Shown here: positions 52,153 to 60,599 of the stretch, one piece after another
Position numbering within the stretch: position 1 is the first letter of the stretch
Layout: each line of letters begins with the position of its first letter
Origin: JAGGYK01 sp034716155
GTDB lineage: Bacteria; Desulfobacterota; Desulfomonilia; UBA1062
Length of the DNA stretch: 64,000 nt
Assembly (NCBI GenBank): GCA_034716155.1
Contig: JAYEFR010000030.1
Location: 1-64,000, forward strand
Reading direction: 5' to 3'
Translations under genes and position numbers: made by a program
The notes under the pieces: model-generated
Seen by the model: the letters and a program-made list of their open reading frames with translations, nothing else
The model's database searches: none
Told to the model about the DNA's origin: nothing

Positions 52153-52295
52153 TGCATCTTCTCTCCCTAATCTGTACCGGTTACGCAGAGGTCTGTGCTA
52201 AAAATTCCGCCATAGGCGTACCGACTTCAAAATCTCGATAGCTCCTAGAGCACATTTATTTTCCCTGACCCCTGCCCACTGTTCCCTGTAAACTG

Positions 52296-52805
52296 TTATC
52301 CCAATCTCGCATAAACCAGTACAGGACTATTCTCTACCATAAATGCATTGACCTCCGGACGGGAGATCATCTCCCCCCATCCGCCGGCATCCAATCTTGA
52401 AATTTGAGGGACAGAGAGGTTAAATACTGGTTTATCACCAAACATTAGGGTAAGAAATCGACCGCATACTACATTTAGTATCTCTCTTACTGCATCCCTT
52501 ATAAGGTCTTCGTCTATGGGTTTGTCAGGTCCCATACCCATAATGTTTTCAGCCATAATGTTCATGACTGGTTCGTCAGGTTCCATGCCCATGACGTTTG
52601 CAGCTATAGTCAATGCCAATTTCATTGAGATAGCAAGCCCAAGTCTACCAAATGTTGGCCCGGTAAAATCCATGTGGACATGAAAACACACATCATCCAT
52701 GTTAGAAATTTCATCCTTAACTGGCACATCTACAAACATAAATGCCATTTTCTCCATCACATAAATGAATGCCTCTTCCATTATCTTCTTTGGGTTATTA
52801 GTCAT
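52296..52805 (-). CDS. cheX: CheX-like CheY phosphatase
   Basis: 169 residues of the CheC/CheX/FliY phosphatase fold. The catalytic E-x-x-N motif is in AVREILNVVCGRF. The start is set at 52805 with GGGAG upstream; it overlaps the end of the preceding cheY by 8 bases, suggesting that phosphatase and substrate are made together. It probably dephosphorylates one or both CheY proteins in this window. Confidence 0.8.
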   Translation of the reverse strand: MTNNPKKIMEEAFIYVMEKMAFMFVDVPVKDEISNMDDVCFHVHMDFTGPTFGRLGLAISMKLALTIAANVMGMEPDEPVMNIMAENIMGMGPDKPIDEDLIRDAVREILNVVCGRFLTLMFGDKPVFNLSVPQISRLDAGGWGEMISRPEVNAFMVENSPVLVYARLG

Positions 52806-53184
52806 CGTCTTCTCCCATAACATCATTAACGACCTTCTTTACCATCTCAGGTGTAAATGGTTTTTGTATATATGCCCTTACCCCTTTGATTTTAAGTTCA
52901 TTAATACGGGTCGAGCTGCTTTCAGTAGAAATAACGACCACTGGTATCTTATCCAGCAAGCCATCTTTACTCATCATTTCTATCATCTCCACTCCATTCA
53001 TTACCGGCATGTTAATATCTGCAAAAACGAGGTCTATCCATGAGTCGCCAAGGATCTCGAGCGCCTCTTTGCCATTTGCAGCCTCATATAGCTCTCCCAC
53101 AGATACTTTTGCCAATAGTAGAGTCTTGATCAGCACCTTCCTTATAATCTCAGAGTCATCAACTACCAAGATGTTATATGCCAC
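52798..53184 (-). CDS. CheY-like response regulator (second)
   Basis: 128 residues: LVVDDSEIIRKVL, phospho-Asp in LVFADINMPVMNGVE, Ser/Thr in VISTESS, Lys in IQKPFTPE. Start is GTG 53184 because GGAGG lies 8 bases upstream; a longer version would extend into the HDOD gene. It overlaps that gene by 11 bases. The ISTES variant in place of TAE suggests a role other than the motor-binding CheY at 41884. Confidence 0.88.
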   Translation of the reverse strand: MAYNILVVDDSEIIRKVLIKTLLLAKVSVGELYEAANGKEALEILGDSWIDLVFADINMPVMNGVEMIEMMSKDGLLDKIPVVVISTESSSTRINELKIKGVRAYIQKPFTPEMVKKVVNDVMGEDDD

Positions 53185-54046
53185 AATTAACACCTCCACT
53201 TTGTATACCAAACAATTCGGCAAACCTTTTCATGTCATCGATTGAACGGCTTACTATCTTCTCTAATATAGGAGGGGTCAGCGAATATCTTGACAAGATA
53301 TCGTCCGATACCCTGTACCGAAGACCCTCCCTGCCAGGGCCTATCCCCATCATTAAACACAGTATATCAGCTATGTGAACAGCATCGACCTCAGGAATAC
53401 CGCCTTGAATATCCTCAGGCCTATGATGAAAACGCACAGCCCTGGTAATCTTATCAGGAAATTTCCACATATCTAACACGGCATAGCCTATCTCAGCATG
53501 ATCTATACCAAGGATTTTTCTCTCCGCAGTTTCAAAAGAAAGATCTGACGCCTTTGCTATAGCATCGATCTTATCAAAATCTTTCTCCACAAAGGCGCCG
53601 ATCACGACCTTGCCTATATCGTGAAGCAGGCCGGCAGTAAAGGCTGTATCTTCAGCCATTATCCCCAAACTATTCGCAAGGTTTTTTGCAGTTATGGCCA
53701 CAGCTACACTATGACGCCAAAGCTCTCCGGGAGGCAACTCATAGCCTGCAATTGGTTTATCTATAACCTCATGTGTGGCAGATACCGTAACAAGATCAAA
53801 TAGTTTGTCAATCCCCAATCTCACAATGGCTTGCTGGATAGAACCTATATTATACGAACCACCAAAATATGAAGAATTCGCCAGCCTGAGCACATTCGCA
53901 GTCATTCCCGGATCATATTCCACAATTCTAATTACATCTTTAATGTCTACATCAGGATCTCTTAGAACATTCGCTATTTGTAAAGCTGCTGTGGAAATCG
54001 CAGGCAATGTCTTTACATCTGCCAGTATCCTTTCGCGATAGCTCAT
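53174..54046 (-). CDS. HDOD domain signalling protein
   Basis: 290 residues, a single HDOD domain (LPAISTAALQIANVLRDPDVDI, ELWRHSVAVAITAKNLA, LLHDIGKVVIGAF, in parts). Unlike many HDOD proteins, the HD pair in LLHDIGK is present. HDOD proteins act in signal relay and regulation, with no fixed enzymatic role known. It overlaps cheD1 by 4 bases and cheY by 11, firmly inside the che operon. Confidence 0.9.
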   Translation of the reverse strand: MSYRERILADVKTLPAISTAALQIANVLRDPDVDIKDVIRIVEYDPGMTANVLRLANSSYFGGSYNIGSIQQAIVRLGIDKLFDLVTVSATHEVIDKPIAGYELPPGELWRHSVAVAITAKNLANSLGIMAEDTAFTAGLLHDIGKVVIGAFVEKDFDKIDAIAKASDLSFETAERKILGIDHAEIGYAVLDMWKFPDKITRAVRFHHRPEDIQGGIPEVDAVHIADILCLMMGIGPGREGLRYRVSDDILSRYSLTPPILEKIVSRSIDDMKRFAELFGIQSGGVNCGI

Positions 54047-54549
54047 ATCTCGATCTCCTTTCCACCGGTCCTTACAATAACACGGCCCGTGGAAACCTCT
54101 ATAAACATGGTCTTAGAATCGTTTCCCGCCACAAGTTCTCCTGTAATCAAAATGTTATTTTTCCAGAGAATCTTACGTAGCACAGTATAATTCCTCTCTC
54201 CTATCTTGAAAAGATTGTTATCCCCAAAAATTTGGCCACAGCCTGCTACCCTTACCACTATTCTATCCTTTTGCGCCCCTAATTCGATTATTGCCTTAAA
54301 CAAGGTAGGAACACCGGTATCCACAAACATATAGGGCATCCTGGCTGCCTTTGCCGGATCTACTTTAGACAAAGGAAGCATACAATGGATCATACCGGCA
54401 ACACATGCTACCGGATCATACATTGTTACCCCAAGACAAGATCCTAATGCATATGTAACCAGTACATCTCCAACTCGATTAGAGACCTTCATGTCTGAAA
54501 TATCTACTCTCACATTACCTATGGCCATTGGTGTACTAACCATTACCAT
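54043..54549 (-). CDS. cheD: chemoreceptor glutamine deamidase CheD, catalytically complete
   Basis: 168 residues. The Cys of the Cys-His-Thr triad is in ALGSCLGVTMYD and the His in GMIHCMLP. Deamidates receptor glutamines and interacts with CheC/CheX-type phosphatases. It lies 63 bases after the second CheD paralogue. The exact start among the first three ATG codons is uncertain. Confidence 0.92.
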   Translation of the reverse strand: MVMVSTPMAIGNVRVDISDMKVSNRVGDVLVTYALGSCLGVTMYDPVACVAGMIHCMLPLSKVDPAKAARMPYMFVDTGVPTLFKAIIELGAQKDRIVVRVAGCGQIFGDNNLFKIGERNYTVLRKILWKNNILITGELVAGNDSKTMFIEVSTGRVIVRTGGKEIEI

Positions 54550-54611
54550 CCACCCAATTCCATTTTTTAAGCCTAAACTCCTAACTCACCTCTCTTTACT
54601 CACAACTGTCC

Positions 54612-55094
54612 TTAGTGCCAATCCGTGTGCCTTAGTCTTCTGACCTTTAATACTGCTATATGCCCTGAGGTGGTATCAAATACGATTTTCCTCCCCATGG
54701 TACCACCTGTATCTTCAGAAACAATGCGAACACTCATCTTCTCAAGTGTATAACGAGCTACAGCTATATTCTTCTTACCAATATCCCCCTTAGGATCATT
54801 TTCAAGACATGCACCTCCAAATATCTGCGCTTCCATGTCTTCTATTCGAGAACCCGCTTCCATCATTACCTTTAGTAGAGCCGGGATAGCAACATTGCCG
54901 TAGCGTACTGTCGCTTTTTCTGGACTAACTATGCGTGAATACATATAGTGATTGATGCCTGCACAACATAACCGTGAATCGAAAATGCATACTGCCACAG
55001 AACTTCCCAAGACAGTTTGAATAATCGTCGGGGTAAAGGTAACATAGATATAGCCAGGCTCCAGAAAATATTCTGTCCGCAGGATTTCTTTCAT
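54612..55094 (-). CDS. CheD-like protein lacking the catalytic cysteine
   Basis: 160 residues with a clear CheD fold pattern: LEPGYIYVTFTPTIIQTVLGSSVAVCIFD, INHYMYSR, IFGGACLENDPKGDIGKKNI, in parts. The GSC motif of active CheD reads GSS here (codon TCT), so the nucleophile is Ser, while the His is kept. It is therefore probably not a deamidase but a binding partner or regulator, for example of the CheX-like phosphatase or of the receptor. Located between the MCP and cheD1. Confidence 0.88.
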   Translation of the reverse strand: MKEILRTEYFLEPGYIYVTFTPTIIQTVLGSSVAVCIFDSRLCCAGINHYMYSRIVSPEKATVRYGNVAIPALLKVMMEAGSRIEDMEAQIFGGACLENDPKGDIGKKNIAVARYTLEKMSVRIVSEDTGGTMGRKIVFDTTSGHIAVLKVRRLRHTDWH

Positions 55095-55138
55095 TTTATG
55101 ACTACTATATGGACTAGTTTAATTCATAAGTAAAGTAT

Positions 55139-56377
55139 TCAAAAATCCTTCAAGTCCTTTTCATCCAATGGGATAACCTCATCAGGCCCTACCTCTTTTT
55201 CCTTGGGTAAGGCCTCCTGGGACCTGCTGCCACGAACTGCAGGCGCAACTGAGGCTCGACCCTCGACCCTTGACTGACGACTGACGACTGTCGACTGTCG
55301 ACTGTCGACTGTTCCAGTCTCTTCCTGCGAGCTACCCACTAAACTCATGAGCTCTCCCACAATATCCTTTACCTGCTCGGCCTGAGCAGAAAGCTCTTCA
55401 CTTGCAGAGGCCGTCTCCTCTGCATTGGCAGCCGTTTGCTGCGTAACCTGATCCATCTGGCTAAGGGCCGTGTTTACCTGATCAACACCCTGGGCCTGCT
55501 CAGAAGACGCTGCTGCAACCTCTCCCATAAGATCCACTGCCTTCTTTGCATTGACACCTATTTCATTCAAACTCTTTGCCACCTCATCAGTCACCTTGAC
55601 CCCTGCATCCGCATTCTTCTGAGACCCCTCTATCAACTCTGATGTCTCTTTGGCAGCCCCAGCAGACCTCTGCGCCAGATTCTTCACCTCTTCTGCAACA
55701 ACCGCAAAACCCTTTCCTGCATCCCCTGCCCTGGCCGCCTCTACTGCAGCATTCAAGGCTAAAAGATTGGTCTGAAACGCTATCTCATCTATCACCTTTA
55801 TGATCTTCGCCGTCTCATCTGAAGACTTCTTTATCTCATCTATGGTCCCTGTCATACGGGACATGGTCCCCGCACCCTTCTCAGCCGCAACATTGACCTC
55901 CTTGGATAACGTGTTTGCCTGATTCGCATTGTCCGCATTCTGCTTCGTCATACTCGCCATCTCCTCCATGGAAGACGAAGTCTCCTCTAAAGACGACGCC
56001 TGCTCACTTGCACCCTCTGCCAAATTCTGAGATGCACTCGATACCTGGGCGGTTGCGGACTTGAGCTGATCAGCGCCTGCAGTTAGACTATCAATAACGT
56101 AATTTAGGGGGTTTAACACGCGCCTGGCAACAAGAATTAAATCAACAAGCATTATCAAACATCCCAAGACAAGGGTCATAGCAATAGGAATAAGGCTCCC
56201 GGTCGTGTTCATTTTGCTGCCGATAATTACGCACAGTAAAAGCGGTCCGATTCCAGGGAATAGCCACACCCACAGTTTTGTAATCAAAGCCTTACCGTAG
56301 ACCACATATAGGACAAAGGTAATGATTGCAAAACCAAGCATAACCGCTGCTGCATCTATTATGATCCTTATAACCAT
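55139..56377 (-). CDS. methyl-accepting chemotaxis protein without a large sensor domain
   Basis: 412 residues. About three to four hydrophobic helices fill residues 1-90 with no room for a periplasmic ligand domain; the cytoplasmic signalling domain follows, with the hairpin tip EIAFQTNLLALNAAVEAARAG and methylation-helix-like repeats, in parts. The start is set at 56377, with GGAG upstream. The C-terminal 60 residues are a low-complexity linker partly coded by heptanucleotide repeats, ending PLDEKDLKDF. It may sense a membrane-linked state such as redox or ion-motive force; that is inference. Confidence 0.93.
   Translation of the reverse strand: MVIRIIIDAAAVMLGFAIITFVLYVVYGKALITKLWVWLFPGIGPLLLCVIIGSKMNTTGSLIPIAMTLVLGCLIMLVDLILVARRVLNPLNYVIDSLTAGADQLKSATAQVSSASQNLAEGASEQASSLEETSSSMEEMASMTKQNADNANQANTLSKEVNVAAEKGAGTMSRMTGTIDEIKKSSDETAKIIKVIDEIAFQTNLLALNAAVEAARAGDAGKGFAVVAEEVKNLAQRSAGAAKETSELIEGSQKNADAGVKVTDEVAKSLNEIGVNAKKAVDLMGEVAAASSEQAQGVDQVNTALSQMDQVTQQTAANAEETASASEELSAQAEQVKDIVGELMSLVGSSQEETGTVDSRQSTVVSRQSRVEGRASVAPAVRGSRSQEALPKEKEVGPDEVIPLDEKDLKDF
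55254..55309. repeat. heptanucleotide tandem repeat inside the MCP gene
   Basis: Eight units of 7 bases, all ending in GAC: GCTCGAC, CCTCGAC, CCTTGAC, TGACGAC (2x), TGTCGAC (3x). The unit length is not a multiple of three, so gain or loss of one unit would shift the frame of the last about 55 codons. Confidence 0.85.
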
Positions 56378-56442
56378 AATTCGATCTCCTCTCTCAGGGG
56401 TTTTAAATGTGTATATAATGATCCATAATGGATCCTTTCTGT

Positions 56443-56961
56443 TCAACCGCCACCTGCAATCGTCTCAATCTCCCGAGAAGACAGCACCTTATCGATATCA
56501 AGAAGCATCACTACCTTTTTATCTATCTTACCCATACCTAAAATAAATGTGGTATCCACGCTCACTCCAAATTCAGGCGATTCCTCTATCGCATCCGCAC
56601 CCATATCCAGGACCTCGGATACATCGTCCACCACAAGACCCATAATAATCTTTCCACCGGAAGAGGTCACATTCACCACAATAATACAGGTCCTGTCCGT
56701 ATCCTCTATCTCTTCCATCCCAAACTTTTTCCTGAGACTCATCACCGGGATAACCTTGCCTCTTAGATTTATCACCCCACGGACAAACCCGGGCATCTTC
56801 GGCACCCTCGTGATATCCTGCAACTGAATAATCTCCTGAACCTTTAATATCTCCACCCCATAGGTCTCATCAGAGACCATGAAGGAAAGATACCTGCCGG
56901 CCTTGTCCTCTATTGCAGCATCCATTGCTACCGCTTTTGTGCTGTCTTTCATCATATTCAC
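56443..56961 (-). CDS. cheW: chemotaxis coupling protein CheW
   Basis: 172 residues: LSFMVSDETYGVEILKVQEII, then GFVRGVINLRGKVIPVMSLRKKFG, the typical CheW core, in parts. Couples the receptor to CheA. Directly after cheA (50 bases). Confidence 0.96.
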   Translation of the reverse strand: MNMMKDSTKAVAMDAAIEDKAGRYLSFMVSDETYGVEILKVQEIIQLQDITRVPKMPGFVRGVINLRGKVIPVMSLRKKFGMEEIEDTDRTCIIVVNVTSSGGKIIMGLVVDDVSEVLDMGADAIEESPEFGVSVDTTFILGMGKIDKKVVMLLDIDKVLSSREIETIAGGG

Positions 56962-57011
56962 CCCTTTATCTTACTAATTATGAATTCATAACTCATAATT
57001 CTTAATCTTTG

Positions 57012-59582
57012 TCACGATTCAGCGACCATCTTTATGATCCCAGGTACATCCAGGATCAGTCCCACATGACCATCTGCCATGATAGACGCGCCGGAAAGGC
57101 CATCTGTTTTCCCAAGAGCCTTACTCAGGCCCTTTATAACCGTCTGCTGCTGTCCAATAAGTTCGTCAACCAGGACTGCAACCCGCTTCATCCCGCTTTC
57201 TACAACCACTGCCAATCCAGCAGCGAAATCCTCCTTTGCATCTTGAACCTCAAAAAGTCTGGAAAGCCGAAAGAGTGGCATCAACTCCCCCCTTACCGAG
57301 AGCATCTCTCCCTTGCCCACTACCGTGGTAATCATATCAGACTTTGGAGAGAGCGATTCTGTAATGGATAAGGTGGGGATGATATATCTCTCGGCCCCGA
57401 CCTTGACCACCATACCATCAATAATTGCAAGCGTAAGCGGAAGGATCATCGTGAAGGTTGAGCCTTTGCCTGGCTCGGTGGATACTTCAATGCGCCCTCT
57501 TAAGGCCTCAATGTTCTTCTTTACCACATCCATGCCCACGCCACGACCGGATACATCTGTAACCTTCTTGGCTGTAGAAAAGCCAGGCTCTAAGATCAGG
57601 TTGATTATCTCCTGATCTGAAAGTGTATCTTCAAAGGCAATCAATCCCCTTTCTTTTGCCTTAATAAGAATGGCATCCTTGTCCAGACCACCACCATCGT
57701 CTTTCACCTCGATATATATGTTGCCACCTTTATGAAAGGCGTTGAGTTCAACAGTCCCATATTCCGGCTTTCCTGCCTCTTTTCTGTCTTTTTCAGAAGA
57801 TTCGATCCCATGGTCCACTGCATTGCGTATAAGGTGTATAAGCGGATCGCCTATGTAATCGACCACTGAACGATCAATCTCAGTTTCCTCGCCAGACATG
57901 ACAAAATTTACCTTCTTGCCGGACTTTTTGGCAAGATCACGCACAAGGCGGGCCATCTTCTGGAATATGCCCTTTAGGGATACCATGCGCATGGCCATAC
58001 CAAGCTCCTGAAGCTCACGCGCCACCTTGGTCAACTGCCGAAAATTCTTCTGCACACGAATGGAGGCGCCCTGGCATACCTCCGGATCCTGGGTCACCAT
58101 GGTCTCTGCAATCACCAACTCGCCAATGGTATCTACAAGCAGATCTATACGTGAGGCGTCCACCTTTACAGTCTCCTTGACCTGTCCCTTGGCAGCCTGT
58201 TGCTGCCTGAGGGCACCTGCTACCTCCTTTGCAGGCGCATACCCCTTTTCTACCATCACCTGGCCCAATTTCTTCTCTGATGCCTCTGATTCCTGGGTGG
58301 CAAGGGCATCATCGACCTGTTTCGGAGTTGTAACCCCTGAGTCAACAAGAATCTCTCCTATCTTTTTATCTGCTTGTTCAGGGACATCCCCTGATGCCAC
58401 AGCCTCGATCTTTGATATCAACTCAGGCAAGCTATCATCCCTTGACAGCCCTTCCCCTTTGGAAAGTGAGGCAGCAAGGTCTGCCATATAACGCTTCATT
58501 CTATCAACTACATCAAATACAATATCAATAGCACCGCCGGCCAGCACGATATCACCTTTACGAGCACGATCAAGGAGGGTCTCAGTCGTATGGGCAAGTT
58601 CTTTAATATCATCGAGATTCAAAAAACCCGCAGTCCCCTTCATCGTATGGAATGCCCTAAACACTGCGTCCAAGGCATCCTGGTTGCCTGGATCACCTTC
58701 AATATTAAGCAGGTCTGCATCCACAGATTCCAGGTGCTCGTTTGCCTCGGATATAAAATCACCAAGCAAGGTTGGATCACTTTCAAGGGGAACAACCTGT
58801 GGGGATTCATCATGCTCTTCGCCCTCTTCCGGTTGCGCTTCAGCCTCCACAGGTTGCCTTGCCAAAAGTCTGGAAAGAATGACATCTACAGGTTCACTTG
58901 TCCTATTTTTGGAACGGTAATCTTCAAACCTGCCGGCAAACCAGTCCTTGACAGCTAAGAGGGTGTCGACTGGAGTAGGAGACCCTGCCTCCTGCAAAAA
59001 ATCTTCTGTTTTATGACAGACATCACCAATATCAGTGAGCCCCAATGCACCTGCTTCACCCTTTAAGGTATGCAAAAGTCGACGCAGAACATTCATAGCC
59101 TCGGGGCCATCGCCTTTTTCTATGGCAAGTATATGGCCTTCCATTTCCTCGAGAACAGAGTCCTGGTTAGCCAGAAACTCACTAAATATCTCCTCATCAA
59201 CATTTGCAGGAAGGCCGAACCCTGATTCGTCAGAGACCTCCGGCGCCTTCTCACCGCCAATCCCCAGATCAGGTGGGAACCCAACCTCCTTTGGATCAAT
59301 CCCATCCCTCACAATAGACTGCATGCAAGAGACAGTTTTAGAGACCACATCAAGCGTGGCCTCACGATCCGGGGCATCTTCAAGTACAATCTTCTCAGCC
59401 AGTACAACAGCTTTTGAACTTGCCTCAAAGACAATGGATGGACATTTCTTGCAATCAATCTTGGAAAAGTCCTCCAATTGTTTAAGCAATTCTCCAATAG
59501 AAGGCAGATCATCCACATCCGCCATCACAAGTGTCTTTGATAATTTATCAAGCTTCTTTGTAACAGTCTCAAGTTTCATCAC
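57012..59582 (-). CDS. cheA: chemotaxis histidine kinase CheA with two Hpt domains
   Basis: 856 residues, longer than the usual 650-700. Two phosphotransfer domains are visible: Hpt1 with LLHTLKGEAG (His171) and Hpt2 with AFHTMKGTAG (His312). A linker with two short repeats (KIGEILVDSG and KLGQVMVEKG, about 405-465) follows, then the dimerisation domain, the HATPase with HLIRNAVDHGIE and DVSGRGVGMDVVK, and a C-terminal CheW-like domain. No receiver domain. It phosphorylates CheY and CheB. First gene of the che operon. Confidence 0.97.
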   Translation of the reverse strand: MMKLETVTKKLDKLSKTLVMADVDDLPSIGELLKQLEDFSKIDCKKCPSIVFEASSKAVVLAEKIVLEDAPDREATLDVVSKTVSCMQSIVRDGIDPKEVGFPPDLGIGGEKAPEVSDESGFGLPANVDEEIFSEFLANQDSVLEEMEGHILAIEKGDGPEAMNVLRRLLHTLKGEAGALGLTDIGDVCHKTEDFLQEAGSPTPVDTLLAVKDWFAGRFEDYRSKNRTSEPVDVILSRLLARQPVEAEAQPEEGEEHDESPQVVPLESDPTLLGDFISEANEHLESVDADLLNIEGDPGNQDALDAVFRAFHTMKGTAGFLNLDDIKELAHTTETLLDRARKGDIVLAGGAIDIVFDVVDRMKRYMADLAASLSKGEGLSRDDSLPELISKIEAVASGDVPEQADKKIGEILVDSGVTTPKQVDDALATQESEASEKKLGQVMVEKGYAPAKEVAGALRQQQAAKGQVKETVKVDASRIDLLVDTIGELVIAETMVTQDPEVCQGASIRVQKNFRQLTKVARELQELGMAMRMVSLKGIFQKMARLVRDLAKKSGKKVNFVMSGEETEIDRSVVDYIGDPLIHLIRNAVDHGIESSEKDRKEAGKPEYGTVELNAFHKGGNIYIEVKDDGGGLDKDAILIKAKERGLIAFEDTLSDQEIINLILEPGFSTAKKVTDVSGRGVGMDVVKKNIEALRGRIEVSTEPGKGSTFTMILPLTLAIIDGMVVKVGAERYIIPTLSITESLSPKSDMITTVVGKGEMLSVRGELMPLFRLSRLFEVQDAKEDFAAGLAVVVESGMKRVAVLVDELIGQQQTVIKGLSKALGKTDGLSGASIMADGHVGLILDVPGIIKMVAES

Positions 59583-59719
59583 TATAACTCCTATTATCTA
59601 TGCCGAGATATATAAACCCGGAAACTTTATCGGTAAGTGGCTCATATAAGCTTAAATGAATTTTGGAGAAATATAAGGCTAAAAAGAATATTGCCAATCA
59701 ATAATGCAGACAGGCCTAT

Positions 59720-59804
59720 TCATTGCGAGGAGGTTTTTAGGCCGACGTGGCAATCCCATTGGTTGCATGCACTTTGAGATTGCTTCGCTAAAGCTCGCAA
59801 TGAC
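59720..59804. repeat. palindromic ATTGCGAG element (copy C)
   Basis: 85 bases, nearly the same as copy B at 40951-41036, bounded by TCATTGCGAG and CTCGCAATGAC. The following about 27 bases are also shared with copy B and with 593-622. Confidence 0.8.
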
Positions 59805-59844
59805 AATATGGGTGTTATGCAAAGGTCTCAGGAATTAATGAACT

Positions 59845-59976
59845 CGCAGAAAGTCGTCACTCCGGTAGATCCCGGATCGGGTCCGGGAAAAGTCCGGATG
59901 ATTTGCAACTACTTGAAAAGACTGGATTCCGGCTTCCGCCGGAATGACGGTTAAGGAGTATGATGGACTTTTTACA
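59845..59976. repeat. MITE-like element (long copy)
   Basis: 132 bases with imperfect terminal inverted repeats CGCAGAAAGTC and GACTTTTTAC. Inside are TCCCGGATCGGGTCCGGGA-like and ATTCCGGCTTCCGCCGGAAT palindromes. Its ends match the short copy at 48292-48351. Confidence 0.7.
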
Positions 59977-60018
59977 AAACCGTCAAAAATTGAATCTATT
60001 CTATATTTTTCTTTAAGC

Positions 60019-60056
60019 TGAAAACTGACCCCTGATCCCTGACCTCTGTTTTCATA
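60019..60056 (-). repeat. short dispersed repeat, inverted copy
   Basis: Complement of the element at 14790-14823 with a short insertion (GGGGTCAG). Confidence 0.5.
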
Positions 60057-60124
60057 CAAATATCATGCGTTATGACAAAGATGTTTGAAGGCGTGTCTCA
60101 ATCTTACCCCGGCCTATATAAAGC

Positions 60125-60540
60125 TTACTTCTTGTAAAACTTCATGGCCTCTGGAATATATTCTCTAAGTTGCCTGATGCGGGTTTCATCGTATATACTG
60201 CTACCTTTCCACCTGGCAGCGCAAAGGCATTAACAGTCTTGTCATCATCTATGACCGTAAATTCCCAATCATAGTCTCTTCGCCCTGCCACTTCTGCAAT
60301 TCGCCTGCCTACCCTATTCACAAGAGAAACAACTTCAGGGTTATGACTTATCTTTGCCTTGCCAAGGATCTCTTTATAGGCCTTAGCCCCCAGGGCTTTC
60401 TACTGCTCTTCAGATATCAAAAGGAGCTGAGAGCGCCCGCTAACAGGCACAGTGGCACAGCCACACAACATCATAGAAAGCAGGATGATGGTAACGAGCA
60501 CTGCCTTTTGAACTATTGTGTGCAATTTATATATATTCAT
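60125..60540 (-). pseudogene. M48-family metalloprotease lipoprotein, broken
   Basis: The minus strand codes a lipoprotein signal with CGCATVPVSGRSQLLLISEEQ, then TAG at codon 47 (60400-60402), then in the same frame KALGAKAYKEILGKAK, VNRVGRRIAEVAG and DDDKTVNAFALPGGKVAVYT, all typical of outer-membrane M48 peptidases. The next part of the family, with HExxH, is missing; in another frame the usual C-terminus follows (DETRIRQLREYIPEAMKFYKK, in part). So there is a nonsense codon and an internal deletion with frameshift near 60190. Not functional. Confidence 0.88.
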
Positions 60541-60599
60541 CTCATCCTCCCTTAAAAATAAATGTCCATAAAACCGTGCCTCCGACCTATCCCTCCTAA

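Larger units (their letters stand above)
59583..60124. other. repeat-rich intergenic region
   Basis: 542 bases between the cheA start and the M48 pseudogene. It contains one copy each of the ATTGCGAG element, the long MITE-like element and the GTCAGGGATCAG repeat, one after another. Reading frames here are produced by the repeats and are not genes. The cheA promoter should lie just left of 59700. Confidence 0.7.

Noticed and set aside
59835..60059. An open frame with VIPAEAGIQ on the minus strand
   Set aside because: This peptide is a common by-product of the GGAATGAC-type palindromic repeat and overlaps repeat copies; not a gene.
60400..60402. In-frame TAG in the M48 gene as pyrrolysine or readthrough
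   Set aside because: The gene also lacks its catalytic core and shifts frame downstream, so it is a pseudogene; no pyrrolysine signs are present.
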